38,237 bases of DNA. Origin: an uncultured Prevotellaceae bacterium. Lineage in GTDB: Bacteria > Bacteroidota > Bacteroidia > Bacteroidales > Bacteroidaceae. Under the pieces are notes generated by a model. It was not told the DNA's origin. It saw nothing but the letters and a program-made list of their open reading frames with translations, and did no database searches. This document shows, one piece after another, positions 17,243 through 25,501 of this stretch (positions are counted from its first letter, which is position 1; each line of letters begins with the position of its first letter). The stretch spans positions 1 through 38,237 of the forward strand of contig CADBLU010000029.1 of NCBI GenBank assembly GCA_902795605.1. The letters run 5' to 3'. The translations under genes were made by a program, and so were the position numbers.

Positions 17243-17300
17243 CACCGATTATAGCCTTTTGGGCTTTCGGGATTATAAAGATTATCAATACAACAGGTAT

Positions 17301-18602
17301 ATGACAAGAAAACTGCTGGCAATACTGCTTGTCGTCCTTCTGGTGGCGGCAGTGTTGTTCTTCGGAAAAGGGAAATCACATGAGGAAGACAACGGGCAGC
17401 ATTTCCTGCCCGTGGACACCGCTACAATGGCGGCTGCCCGTCCGGTGGTGAAAATCTATATGGAGAACTCCGGAAGTATGAACGGCTATGTGACCACCAA
17501 CTCGCAGTTTAAGAACGCCCTCGGGCATCTCATCACCAAGGCCGACGGTTTCTACAGCGGCACCTCGCTCGACTTCATCAACCAGGACATCTACCACACC
17601 GCCATGTGTGATGACCTCGACAATTTCGTGCTCGGCCTCAATCCCACGTCGATGCAGGTGGGGCATACCAGCTCGACCGACATCAACAAGATATTCAAGA
17701 TGATTCTCGACCATACCCAGGGCGACACCATCTCTGTGCTCGTGAGCGACTGCATGTATGACGTCGACAATGTGGGCAACCTGCTCTCCGCCGCCGCCAG
17801 CAGCACCACCGGCACTTTCATGAAGGCCATCCGCCGTGCTCGCGACTGCAAGCATGAGTTCGCCGCCATCATCATGCAGTGTATGTCGGAGTTCAGCGGC
17901 AACTACTATGAGGGCAACCAGGCGATGCCCTGCGACACACAGCGCCCCTATTATGTCATCGTGATGGGCAATGTGGAGCAGGTGAGAGACTTCGACCGGC
18001 ACATGGAACTGGAGGACACCCCCACGGGCCTGCCCGGCATGACGCATAAGTATATGCTTTCGTCGGAGCCCACATGGCTGCTCAACCACATGAACGCCCG
18101 CATCTTCTCCAGCAATTTCACCAATGCCCTCCGCATACAGGCCCACCACGACGGTCTCAACGTGCGCAAGGTGACCCTCGACCACGACCAGCCCAACTTC
18201 AACTTCGCTTTAGGACTCGGCGTGTCGCAACTTTTCGCCGATCCCTCCTACCTGCTCGATATCAACAACTACGAGGTGGAACCCTCGCAGTATCAGATCA
18301 CCGACGTCAACGACAAGGCGAAGTTCACCGAGTGCGACTTCTTCCGCCGGCCCATCTGCTTGCAGATGGTGGCACTGGGGCAGAACTATGTGCCGAAGGT
18401 CACCGTACGGCTCAAGAACCAGATACCCGGATGGGTGAAGGAGTGCAGCTACAACCAGCGGCAGAGCACACTGCCGCCCTCCCACCAGTCGTACGCCATC
18501 TATGAGATGGTGGAGGGCATCTACGGCGCTTTCTACAATTCGAAGGAGAGCGACAGCCGCGAACTCTTCCGCCTCGACGTGCGTTTCGACGCCTACGAAT
18601 AG
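17301..18602 (+). CDS. Membrane-anchored VWA-like protein of the actin/tubulin-like cluster
   Basis: The product has 433 residues from ATG 17301; the open frame from 17259 overlaps the promoter region. Residues 5-21 are an N-terminal membrane anchor (KLLAILLVVLLVAAVLFFG) with no lipobox. The following part resembles a von Willebrand factor A domain: a MIDAS-like ENSGSM at 55-60, a candidate metal-binding Thr126 (SSTD) and Asp150 at the end of a beta strand (ISVLVSD). The first acidic residue is Glu where classical MIDAS motifs have Asp. The C-terminal half (about 200-433) is not recognised. The expected location is the inner membrane with the domain outside the cytoplasm, if the anchor inserts in the usual way. 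As first gene of the operon it could be an adhesion or sensor partner for the downstream filament-type proteins; that role is inference. Confidence 0.8.
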   Translation: MTRKLLAILLVVLLVAAVLFFGKGKSHEEDNGQHFLPVDTATMAAARPVVKIYMENSGSMNGYVTTNSQFKNALGHLITKADGFYSGTSLDFINQDIYHTAMCDDLDNFVLGLNPTSMQVGHTSSTDINKIFKMILDHTQGDTISVLVSDCMYDVDNVGNLLSAAASSTTGTFMKAIRRARDCKHEFAAIIMQCMSEFSGNYYEGNQAMPCDTQRPYYVIVMGNVEQVRDFDRHMELEDTPTGLPGMTHKYMLSSEPTWLLNHMNARIFSSNFTNALRIQAHHDGLNVRKVTLDHDQPNFNFALGLGVSQLFADPSYLLDINNYEVEPSQYQITDVNDKAKFTECDFFRRPICLQMVALGQNYVPKVTVRLKNQIPGWVKECSYNQRQSTLPPSHQSYAIYEMVEGIYGAFYNSKESDSRELFRLDVRFDAYE

Positions 18603-18686
18603 GGCGGCAGCCGGCAGCCGTTCCATGTCTGGCCTCCCGGCACCATATCAACCATCAACAGACCATCAAGCCATCAACAAATCAAT

Positions 18687-19103
18687 ATGGATATCATATC
18701 AAACATTCTCGAACTTTTCGGGGCCGCTTATCTCGGAGACTTCTCCAAGTACATGTTCCAGTCGGGTGCCTATAGCCCTGTCTTCTATGTCATGCTCCTG
18801 CTGCCCCTCATCGTCGCTTTCGTCTATTACATCGTGCTCGACCACATCCTGCTGGCACAGACCCGCAAATGGCTCTTCATCGGAGGAGGCACGGCTGCTG
18901 TGGCCACCGTCGTGGCACTGATTATCGCCCATCAGAAAATAGAGGGATTCACCTTCTCGCAGAATATCATCGACGCAGGCATCGGTTCCGCCGACTTCCT
19001 CTCGTTCGGATTCATCATCTTTGTCTACAGCGCGCTCTTCTTCTTAGTGTTCTCGCTGATTTTCAAGTCGTTCAGCAGCCGCTCGAGAAACATCCCCTTC
19101 TGA
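18687..19103 (+). CDS. Small multi-pass membrane protein of the cluster
   Basis: The product has 138 residues. Three hydrophobic segments are clear at about 29-51 (FYVMLLLPLIVAFVYYIVL), 60-81 (WLFIGGGTAAVATVVALII) and 107-130 (FGFIIFVYSALFFLVFSLIF). An amphipathic N-terminal stretch precedes them, and the tail is short and basic (SSRSRNIPF). I do not recognise a family. It lies 84 bp after the VWA-like gene, behind a short CCATCAA-repeated leader, and 45 bp before the tubulin-like gene. A membrane-docking role for the cytoplasmic partners is a reasonable guess from order and topology only. Confidence 0.75.
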   Translation: MDIISNILELFGAAYLGDFSKYMFQSGAYSPVFYVMLLLPLIVAFVYYIVLDHILLAQTRKWLFIGGGTAAVATVVALIIAHQKIEGFTFSQNIIDAGIGSADFLSFGFIIFVYSALFFLVFSLIFKSFSSRSRNIPF

Positions 19104-19148
19104 TGCCGCAAAGGCAGCACTATCTTTATTAAAAGCAAAGACCGCAAA

Positions 19149-20609
19149 ATGAGCAAACTATATATCTTCGGCATCGGAGGCACGGGCGCGAGAGTGCTCC
19201 GCTCACTCACTATGCTGCTCGCCTCGGGTGTGTCGCTCGGCGACAAGATCGACACCATCGTGCCCGTCATCATCGACCCCGACACCAGCAACGGCGACCT
19301 GACACGTACCGTCTCGCTGATGCATCTCTATCAGAAAATCCGCCAGCATCTCAATTTCGACAACCGTCCGGAGAAGAACGGCTATTTCAAGGTGATGATC
19401 GACGACATGAACACCAACTTCAGGCTGCATCTCAACAATGTGGCCAATATGAAGTTCTCGGACTACATCGCCTACAACCGTTTCGCCAACCAAGGGCAGG
19501 CCGACAGCAACCAGGCGCTCCTCAGCCTCCTCTTCTCCGACAAGAACCTCGCCTGTCCGCTCGACGTGGGCTTCAAGGGGAATCCCAATATGGGAAGTAT
19601 CGTGCTCAACGACCCCAAGAACACAGAGGCGATGATCTCGCTGTTGCAGCATTTCCAGTCCGACGACCAGATTTTCATCGTCAGCAGTATCTTCGGCGGC
19701 ACTGGCGCCGCAGGCTTCCCTCTGCTGCAGAAGACGTTCCGCGAAGCAGAGCGGCTGAATATCCCCAACTCGTCGGCCATCGCCAACGCCGCCATCGGTG
19801 CCGTCACCGTGCTGCCCTATTTCGGTCTGAAGGAGAACAAGGACAGCGAGATCAACATGGAGACGTTCATCTCGAAGACCAAGGCGGCGCTGAAATACTA
19901 TATCGGCAACCTCGACGTAGACAATCTCTACTATATCTGCGACTCCATCAAGAACCGCTATGAGAACGTGGAGGGTGCCACCGACCAGCGCAACAAGGCC
20001 CATTTTGTGGAGTTGGCCGCCGCCCTCGCCGTCGTTGACTTCGTCAGGTCGCAGGTGGAGCACAACCGCATGCACACCAACACCTCCTATAGGGAGTTCT
20101 CGGTGAAGGCCGACGAGAATCCGCTGACCATGGCCCACCTGTGCACCTCCACCTTCGGTTGCGTGGGGCGCGAGATGATCAGTTTCTATCTCTTCTCACG
20201 CTTCATGATGGAGCACTTCGACCAGACGCGTGACTATGCCTGGGCCAAGACCCCGCAGATGAAGAACGCCAGTTTCAGCGACGCTTTCTTCGCCGACCTG
20301 CGGCAGTTTGCCGACGCCTACAAGAACCAATGGCTCAAGGAACTGTCGGACAACCAGCGGAGTTTCCAACCTTTCGACCTCTTTGCCAACACCGACGACG
20401 TGTTCGACACCATCATGCACATCGAGCCCAAGAAGACCTCCATGCTCGGCAAACTGCTGGGCAAGAACCTCAAAGGCTATCCCGCCATCGACACCGAGAT
20501 CTCCGACGTGTCGATGAAGAAGCTGCGCGGGCTCGACACCTACAACTTTTTCATTACCGTGCATGAGACGGCCATCAACAACGTCATCAAGAAGAAATAC
20601 AACATTTGA
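19149..20609 (+). CDS. Tubulin/FtsZ-like GTPase (Tubulin_2-like)
   Basis: The product has 486 residues. It opens with a nucleotide-binding Rossmann start (LYIFGIGGTGARVLRSL, glycines 8-13) and carries the tubulin-superfamily phosphate loop as FGGTGAAG at 182-189, preceded by a hydrophobic strand (IFIVSSI) as in FtsZ and Tubulin_2 proteins. A further conserved-looking NAAIGAVTVLPYFG follows. The canonical signature is GGGTGTG; here the third and later positions differ (FGGTGAAG), so GTP binding is likely but not certain. No membrane segment is present. It is not the cell-division FtsZ, which is shorter, more conserved and sits in the dcw cluster. The actin-like gene starts 3 bp after its stop, so the two are probably translated together. 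FtsZ-like families linked to VWA proteins have been proposed to remodel membranes (Makarova and Koonin, 2010). Confidence 0.8.
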   Translation: MSKLYIFGIGGTGARVLRSLTMLLASGVSLGDKIDTIVPVIIDPDTSNGDLTRTVSLMHLYQKIRQHLNFDNRPEKNGYFKVMIDDMNTNFRLHLNNVANMKFSDYIAYNRFANQGQADSNQALLSLLFSDKNLACPLDVGFKGNPNMGSIVLNDPKNTEAMISLLQHFQSDDQIFIVSSIFGGTGAAGFPLLQKTFREAERLNIPNSSAIANAAIGAVTVLPYFGLKENKDSEINMETFISKTKAALKYYIGNLDVDNLYYICDSIKNRYENVEGATDQRNKAHFVELAAALAVVDFVRSQVEHNRMHTNTSYREFSVKADENPLTMAHLCTSTFGCVGREMISFYLFSRFMMEHFDQTRDYAWAKTPQMKNASFSDAFFADLRQFADAYKNQWLKELSDNQRSFQPFDLFANTDDVFDTIMHIEPKKTSMLGKLLGKNLKGYPAIDTEISDVSMKKLRGLDTYNFFITVHETAINNVIKKKYNI

Positions 20610-20612
20610 CCT

Positions 20613-23600
20613 ATGCCACACGTTTTCAGATTCCATAAAGGCAGCGAGACCATCGAGGGCTGGCAGGAGACCGCCCAGCTCGGTACGAAGGACATAGAGG
20701 CCATCGACGACCCCAACGGTGCGAAGGCATCGCTGCCCATCACCTCCATTCCCACCCCCTTTGCCGGTTTCGAACTGGCGAAGACCGCCTTCGGCTATTG
20801 CGCCGAGATGGGGGTGACCGGTTCGTCGATCTATCACAAGATGGTCTCCGGCGCCCTCGACGTGCTTGAGATTTTCTTCGGCTACCGGACGAAATACGGC
20901 AAACTGTTTCAGATTGTCACTTGGGACAAGACCAACGACTTGCAGCGACTGGCCGCCGACGGTGTGCCTGAGCATGCCGCCGTGGCCGCCACGCTCGCCC
21001 TCTTCCTCTCGCAGGACACGCGCAGTTTCAACTTCGGCCGTATGCAGTATATCTATATGCTCAACTATATCGGTGCGGGTGCCGTGGGGCAGATCAATAT
21101 CGTGGGCGGCACGTCGCCCACTTCCGTCACCGTGGCATCGGCCAACGACCTGTCGTATGTCTGCGATGTCTATCTGAGCAACTACCATCTCGCCTTCCAT
21201 CCCGACGACGACGGCACCTACCGCTCCCTCGTGGGCCGCGACAGGGAGTTCCGCGAGTTTGTCTACCTGCTCTCCAAGCAGCCGGAGTTCACCGCCCTCT
21301 ATCCTGAGTTTCACGCCTACGTCGATGCCTGCTTCCGCGCCGACACCGACACGGAGTTCAAAAACCGTATGAATGCCATGCAGCCGGGCATGTACGGCAG
21401 TCTCTACCAGCCGCTCATCGCTGGCAGTTCGCAACTGATGCTGCCCGGCGACATCCCCATGATGTGTCTCCCCGGCGACCGCATCGCCACCGACAGCGAT
21501 TTCAGGATCCTCTCCGACGTAGACGAGGCTCGCCTGCCGCTGGTGCTGCCCTCGGAGCCCTATTTCGAGCCGGAGATGCGCTACACCACCTCGCACTGGA
21601 ACTCCCACCTCATGGCCCCGCTGTCCGACCGCCGGCCGATGGAGGAGCGCACGTTGCCTTTCGACTCCACCACCTATCCCTATCTCACCACCGACGACGT
21701 GTTTGAGCCCTATCTGCTCAAGGTGCCGTTCCCCGTCAATGAGTCGGCTTTCTTCACCAACTTCTTCAGGGGGGCCAACCGCACTTCCGACGAGTGCCAG
21801 TATCTACTGCCGCTCAAGCAGGACATCATGCGCTATCTCTCGGTGAAGACGCTCACGGGATATGCCGGCAACACGTCGAAGCCCGTCTTCCAACTCAATG
21901 AGATGCCCGACGGACGTATCCAGGCCGTCATCAACATTCCTGTGCAGCGGGGACGTTACGTCACCCTCCACAGGGAATACACCACGGCACAGGTAGACCC
22001 CGACCCCAACCGCCTGATATGGCCCGTGATGGAGTGCCGCTTCGACCTGTTCGTCTTCCCCAGTTACCATATCGACGACCCCACGCTCGAGAAGCCGCAG
22101 CGCGTCTATCTCGTCGACGAGGATACAGCAGGATACCGGAAGGAACAGTTCCAGTATGCTGTCTATGCCTACCGCAACCAGTCGGCAGAGCCGCTCACCC
22201 ACACCATGGTGGAGCGTGCCGACAAGCGCCGGCAGTTTCTTACCTCGAAATATTTCTGCCTCACCGAGGAGTTCGACTATCTCGTGGTGACCAATACCAT
22301 CGCCAGCGGCATGCTGGTGCCCCTCTACCGCAACATCAAACAAGGCAGCAAGGTCTTCGATTTCGCCATCGACTTCGGCACCACCAACACGCATATCGAA
22401 TTCAAGTCGGACACCGACCCCGAGCCGCAGGCACTCACCATCGCCCCCGACGAGGTGCAGATGCTCGCGCTCAACTCACTCTCGCGCCGCTCTGTGGAGA
22501 TGATCGACCAAGAGGGACTGGAGTCGTTCTATGGAGGTCCGGCACAGGCGTTCATGCAGGAGTTCCTGCCCGTGAGTATCGGACCGGGAGAGATCGCACG
22601 CTTCCCCATGCGCACCAACCTGTGCTACCGTGCAGGGCACAGTGTGGAGGGGCGCGACATCTTCGCCCTGGCCGACTATAATATCGGCTTCCACTATGAG
22701 AAGGAAGATACCTACGACTACAACGAGACCCGCCCCGACCTGAAGTGGGACAGCAGCCGTGGCAACAACCTGCTCATCGAGGCCTACTTCGAGGAAATCC
22801 TCATGCTCATCCGCAACAAGGTGCTCCTCTCGGGAGGTTTCCTCAGCCGCACAGGCATCACGTGGTTCTATCCCGTGTGTATGCAGCCCTATCAGATCTC
22901 CAACCTGGAGAGCACATGGAACAAACTGTGCCGGCGACTCATCGCACCGCAAGGCTACAAACTGCAGAAGGTGGCCGAGTCGCTCGCTCCTTATTACTAT
23001 TATTCCAAGAAAGAGGATGTGGACGCAGAGAGCCGTCCCGTGGTGTCGATGGACATCGGCGGCGGCACCACCGACTTCGTGGTCTATCACCGCGGCAACA
23101 CCGCCACGCTCATCTCTTCCGTCAGGTTCGCCGGCAACAATATCTACGGCGACTTCCTCGGACGCGGGACCGAATACAACGGTTTCGTCAAGGCCTTTGC
23201 CCCCGACTTCGACATGAAACTGCGCGACATCAGCGGCGTCAGCGACGTCTACGCGAAGTCGAAGCGCAGCAGCGCGGAGTTCATCTCCTTCCTCTATTCG
23301 CTCGACAGCAACCCACGCATGGTGGGCAGGGGAGTGTCGTTCTCGGAAGAGTTGCGGGCCAACCAGCAGCTGCGTGTCGTACTGCTGCTCTTCTATGCCG
23401 CCGAGGTGTATTATGCCGCCCGGCTGCTGGAGATGAAGGGACTGCCCACACCCGCCTATATCACCGTCAGCGGTACGGCATCGAAGGTGTTAGGATTCAT
23501 CGGCAGCATCGATGCCCTGCAGGCACTGGCCACCCTCATCTTCAACGACGTGCTGGGCGACACCGGACAGGTGGAGCTGAAACTTGTGGAGAACCCGAAG

Positions 23601-24026
23601 GAAATCACCTGCAAGGGCGGCCTGAACATGAAGCCCCGCTATGTGGTGGACGATGTGGAGACCATCACCCGCTTCCGCACCGGCTCTGCCACTCTCGACG
23701 CGCTCAGTCTGCCGCGCTACAAGGATATCACCGACGAGGTGCGGGCAGAGGTGCTCGACGACTATCGGAAGTTCATCGACTATTTCTTCTCGCTCAACCA
23801 GAGATATAGTTTCACCAAGTATTTCGGCGTGTCCAACGAAAGGGAGTTCGCACGATTCCGCACCGTGCTCACGGAGAAGGCGGAGCAGGACTTCAACAAG
23901 GCCATCGAGTCGCGGCGCGACAGCATGACCGACGAGGAGAACCCCGAACTCAAGGACTCGCTCTTCTTCATCCCGCTCACCGGCGGCATCAGCCGTCTGG
24001 CGCTCTATATCGCGCAAAACCCGTGA
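20613..24026 (+). CDS. Large protein with C-terminal actin/Hsp70-like (ASKHA) ATPase domain
   Basis: The product has 1137 residues. From about residue 580 it has the three hallmarks of the actin/Hsp70 superfamily: phosphate-1 DFAIDFGTTNTHIEF (Asp587), phosphate-2 VSMDIGGGTTDFVVY (Asp814) and an adenosine-site strand YITVSGTASKVLGFIGS (about 950-963). The C-terminus has a long helical stretch and ends LFFIPLTGGISRL. Residues 1-575 form an extension in which I recognise no domain; it contains several Tyr/Asp/Pro-rich beta stretches and no membrane segment. The tubulin-like gene is directly upstream, an order that recalls the FtsA-FtsZ pair, in which an actin-fold protein tethers the tubulin-fold protein. 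Relatedness to large ASKHA proteins such as SrfB is possible but untested. Confidence 0.82.
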   Translation: MPHVFRFHKGSETIEGWQETAQLGTKDIEAIDDPNGAKASLPITSIPTPFAGFELAKTAFGYCAEMGVTGSSIYHKMVSGALDVLEIFFGYRTKYGKLFQIVTWDKTNDLQRLAADGVPEHAAVAATLALFLSQDTRSFNFGRMQYIYMLNYIGAGAVGQINIVGGTSPTSVTVASANDLSYVCDVYLSNYHLAFHPDDDGTYRSLVGRDREFREFVYLLSKQPEFTALYPEFHAYVDACFRADTDTEFKNRMNAMQPGMYGSLYQPLIAGSSQLMLPGDIPMMCLPGDRIATDSDFRILSDVDEARLPLVLPSEPYFEPEMRYTTSHWNSHLMAPLSDRRPMEERTLPFDSTTYPYLTTDDVFEPYLLKVPFPVNESAFFTNFFRGANRTSDECQYLLPLKQDIMRYLSVKTLTGYAGNTSKPVFQLNEMPDGRIQAVINIPVQRGRYVTLHREYTTAQVDPDPNRLIWPVMECRFDLFVFPSYHIDDPTLEKPQRVYLVDEDTAGYRKEQFQYAVYAYRNQSAEPLTHTMVERADKRRQFLTSKYFCLTEEFDYLVVTNTIASGMLVPLYRNIKQGSKVFDFAIDFGTTNTHIEFKSDTDPEPQALTIAPDEVQMLALNSLSRRSVEMIDQEGLESFYGGPAQAFMQEFLPVSIGPGEIARFPMRTNLCYRAGHSVEGRDIFALADYNIGFHYEKEDTYDYNETRPDLKWDSSRGNNLLIEAYFEEILMLIRNKVLLSGGFLSRTGITWFYPVCMQPYQISNLESTWNKLCRRLIAPQGYKLQKVAESLAPYYYYSKKEDVDAESRPVVSMDIGGGTTDFVVYHRGNTATLISSVRFAGNNIYGDFLGRGTEYNGFVKAFAPDFDMKLRDISGVSDVYAKSKRSSAEFISFLYSLDSNPRMVGRGVSFSEELRANQQLRVVLLLFYAAEVYYAARLLEMKGLPTPAYITVSGTASKVLGFIGSIDALQALATLIFNDVLGDTGQVELKLVENPKEITCKGGLNMKPRYVVDDVETITRFRTGSATLDALSLPRYKDITDEVRAEVLDDYRKFIDYFFSLNQRYSFTKYFGVSNEREFARFRTVLTEKAEQDFNKAIESRRDSMTDEENPELKDSLFFIPLTGGISRLALYIAQNP

Positions 24027-24066
24027 GCGGCAAGCCGTCATCCCATCCATCCTAAAGAATTCTAAC

Positions 24067-24666
24067 ATGAACACCGTATTATCGCTCTTCCTCTTTGCCG
24101 TGGCCATCGCATGGTTTGAATATCGCCTCAAAGGCATCAACAAAGAGTCTGACCGCGACCAGAAAGGGGCGTTTGACTTCTTCGCCACCAAGGAAGAACT
24201 GAAAAAGGCAGTGAAACGGCTGACGGAAAAGGCCGACGAGGCCCATACGGCCCTCAGCGAGCGCATGACCTCACTCGAGGAGAAGGCTTTCTTCGCCCAA
24301 GAAGAGAAGAAGGCTGCCGCCCAGGAGCCTCAGGCGCCCAAGGCGGAGCCCGACCCGAGAGTCATCTTCTTCAGGTGGCCTGCCGACGACGGCACCTTCG
24401 CCGACGCGCAGCGGCTTGTCAGTCAGACGGAAGACACCTATTACCGTTTCCAGCTCGATGACACCCGCACCCGTGCCGAATTCCTTTTCGTCACCGTCAG
24501 CGATACTCAGTTGAGCAAGGCCAACAACAGTTCGAAGAAGTATATTGAGCGGGTGTGCAACTTCACCGGAGAGAAGTCGACGCGGTATACCTGCACTCCC
24601 GGCAAGGCACATCTCGAGCGCGGACGATGGGTGGTCGACCAGAAAGCACGCATCGAATATCGCTGA
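24067..24666 (+). CDS. Membrane-anchored coiled-coil protein, last gene of the cluster
   Basis: The product has 199 residues. Residues 2-17 form one hydrophobic N-terminal segment (NTVLSLFLFAVAIAWF). A charged helical stretch with coiled-coil character follows (about 28-85), then an Ala/Pro/Glu linker and a beta-rich C-terminal domain (about 95-199, 'RVIFFRWPADDGTF' to VVDQKARIEYR) that I do not recognise. It begins 40 bp after the actin-like gene and precedes a CTAG array, so it closes the operon. A spacer or tether between membrane and cytoplasmic partners is plausible from the layout; no function can be stated. Confidence 0.75.
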   Translation: MNTVLSLFLFAVAIAWFEYRLKGINKESDRDQKGAFDFFATKEELKKAVKRLTEKADEAHTALSERMTSLEEKAFFAQEEKKAAAQEPQAPKAEPDPRVIFFRWPADDGTFADAQRLVSQTEDTYYRFQLDDTRTRAEFLFVTVSDTQLSKANNSSKKYIERVCNFTGEKSTRYTCTPGKAHLERGRWVVDQKARIEYR

Positions 24667-24670
24667 TATT

Positions 24671-24770
24671 CTAGATTTTTCTAGATATTCTAGTTTTCCT
24701 AGTTTTCCTAGTTTTCCTAGATTTTCTAGAATTTCTAGATATACTAGATTTTCTAGATTCTCTAGGATAC
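24671..24770. repeat. 9-bp-period tandem array (core CTAG)
   Basis: Eleven units begin with CTAG; ten are exactly 9 nt (CTAGTTTTC three times in a row, CTAGATTTT twice) and the first is 10 nt. The array starts 4 bp after the stop of the coiled-coil gene and ends 8 bp before a minus-strand terminator hairpin. Confidence 0.9.
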
Positions 24771-24778
24771 AAAAAAAT

Positions 24779-24803
24779 CCCCTCCCTGGGTTGCAGGGAG
24801 GGG
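24779..24803 (-). terminator. Intrinsic terminator of the DUF4332 gene
   Basis: CCCCTCCCTG (24779-24788) pairs perfectly with CAGGGAGGGG (24794-24803) over a 5-nt loop. On the minus strand it is followed by ATTTTTTTG, a good U-tract, 40 bp after the DUF4332 stop. On the plus strand only AAAAT follows, so it would be a poor terminator for the upstream operon. Confidence 0.85.
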
Positions 24804-24844
24804 AAAATCTTCATAGAGTAGGGGATGGTCGTCTGTGAGACTGA

Positions 24845-25252
24845 TTAATATTCCATCAGCGGCTCAAGCTCCTTGGCTTGTGCGATCATCTTCTCCACCT
24901 CTTTCACACTCGGCACACGGTTGGTGAGGTTCTTCTCTGCATTCACCTCTTCCAACTTGGCCTGCAGGTTCTCTGCAATGCGGTTGCGCAACTCCTTGAC
25001 GGTGTCGACGCCGGCAGCCTCGAGCAGTTCGGCGAACTGCGGTCCCACGCCGCTGATGCGCATCAGGTCGCAGTGGTTGGTCCAAGTGAGAATCAGTTTG
25101 GGGGAGATACCTGTCTGCTCAGCCAGCTCTTTGCGGCCTGCGGGTTTTGCACACTTTGCCAGAAGGTCAGCATCGGTGTTGATGCCGGCAGCAATCAGTT
25201 TCTCTGCGTAGACGGGGCCAATGCCCTCAATGTCAACAATCTTGTAGGTCAT
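24845..25252 (-). CDS. DUF4332 / helix-hairpin-helix protein
   Basis: The product has 135 residues. Two helix-hairpin-helix-like motifs are visible: IEGIGPVYAEKLIAAGI at about 8-24 and ISGVGPQFAELLEAAGVDTV at about 66-85, each with the G-x-G-P hairpin. This is the arrangement of DUF4332 proteins, which are small, cytoplasmic and of unknown function; HhH motifs usually bind DNA without sequence specificity. The C-terminus is helical and charged. The gene is monocistronic, with its own -7 box at 25303-25310 and a strong terminator at 24779-24803. Confidence 0.88.
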   Translation of the reverse strand: MTYKIVDIEGIGPVYAEKLIAAGINTDADLLAKCAKPAGRKELAEQTGISPKLILTWTNHCDLMRISGVGPQFAELLEAAGVDTVKELRNRIAENLQAKLEEVNAEKNLTNRVPSVKEVEKMIAQAKELEPLMEY

Positions 25253-25302
25253 AATATTTATCGTTTAGGGTTAGTAGTGTCTGTTTTCATTGCACTCTTT
25301 CG

Positions 25303-25310
25303 CAAAAATA
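25303..25310 (-). promoter_or_regulatory. -7 box of the DUF4332 gene
   Basis: Minus strand 25310-25303 reads TATTTTTG (TAnnTTTG), 51 bp before the start codon. A GGTTTA about 20 bp upstream is a weak -33 candidate. Confidence 0.5.
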
Positions 25311-25442
25311 GTCAAAATCCTTGAAGTATAAACCATTCCACACTGTTTTATAATAAATTTTAACTATAAAAGTGCTTTGTGGCCGTTGTTTTGGGTGGCA
25401 GTTGCGGGTGGGAGGGTTGTGAGAGAGGTTGTTAGAGAAAAA

Positions 25443-25471
25443 CTCGCTTGCCCGATGATGGGGCAAGCGAG
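25443..25471 (-). terminator. Intrinsic terminator of the M13-DUF4468-VanX operon
   Basis: CTCGCTTGCCC (25443-25453) pairs perfectly with GGGCAAGCGAG (25461-25471) across a 7-nt loop, with TTTTTCTC following on the minus strand. It is 31 bp downstream of the VanX-like stop. Confidence 0.88.
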
Positions 25472-25501
25472 AGAATATGGCTGTCTTGGTGGAAGGAATG
25501 C

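Noticed and set aside
17033-17245. Short ORF with Phe-Leu repeats over a CTAG array
   Set aside because: The repeat arises because the array period is 9 nt, a multiple of three. It overlaps the promoter at 17211-17242 and has no start context. The similar ORFs at 5743-6192 and 24545-24838 are rejected for the same reason.
19149-20609. Cell-division FtsZ
   Set aside because: The length, the divergent loop and the neighbours do not match FtsZ, which lies with ftsQA and mur genes. It is kept as a tubulin-like protein only.
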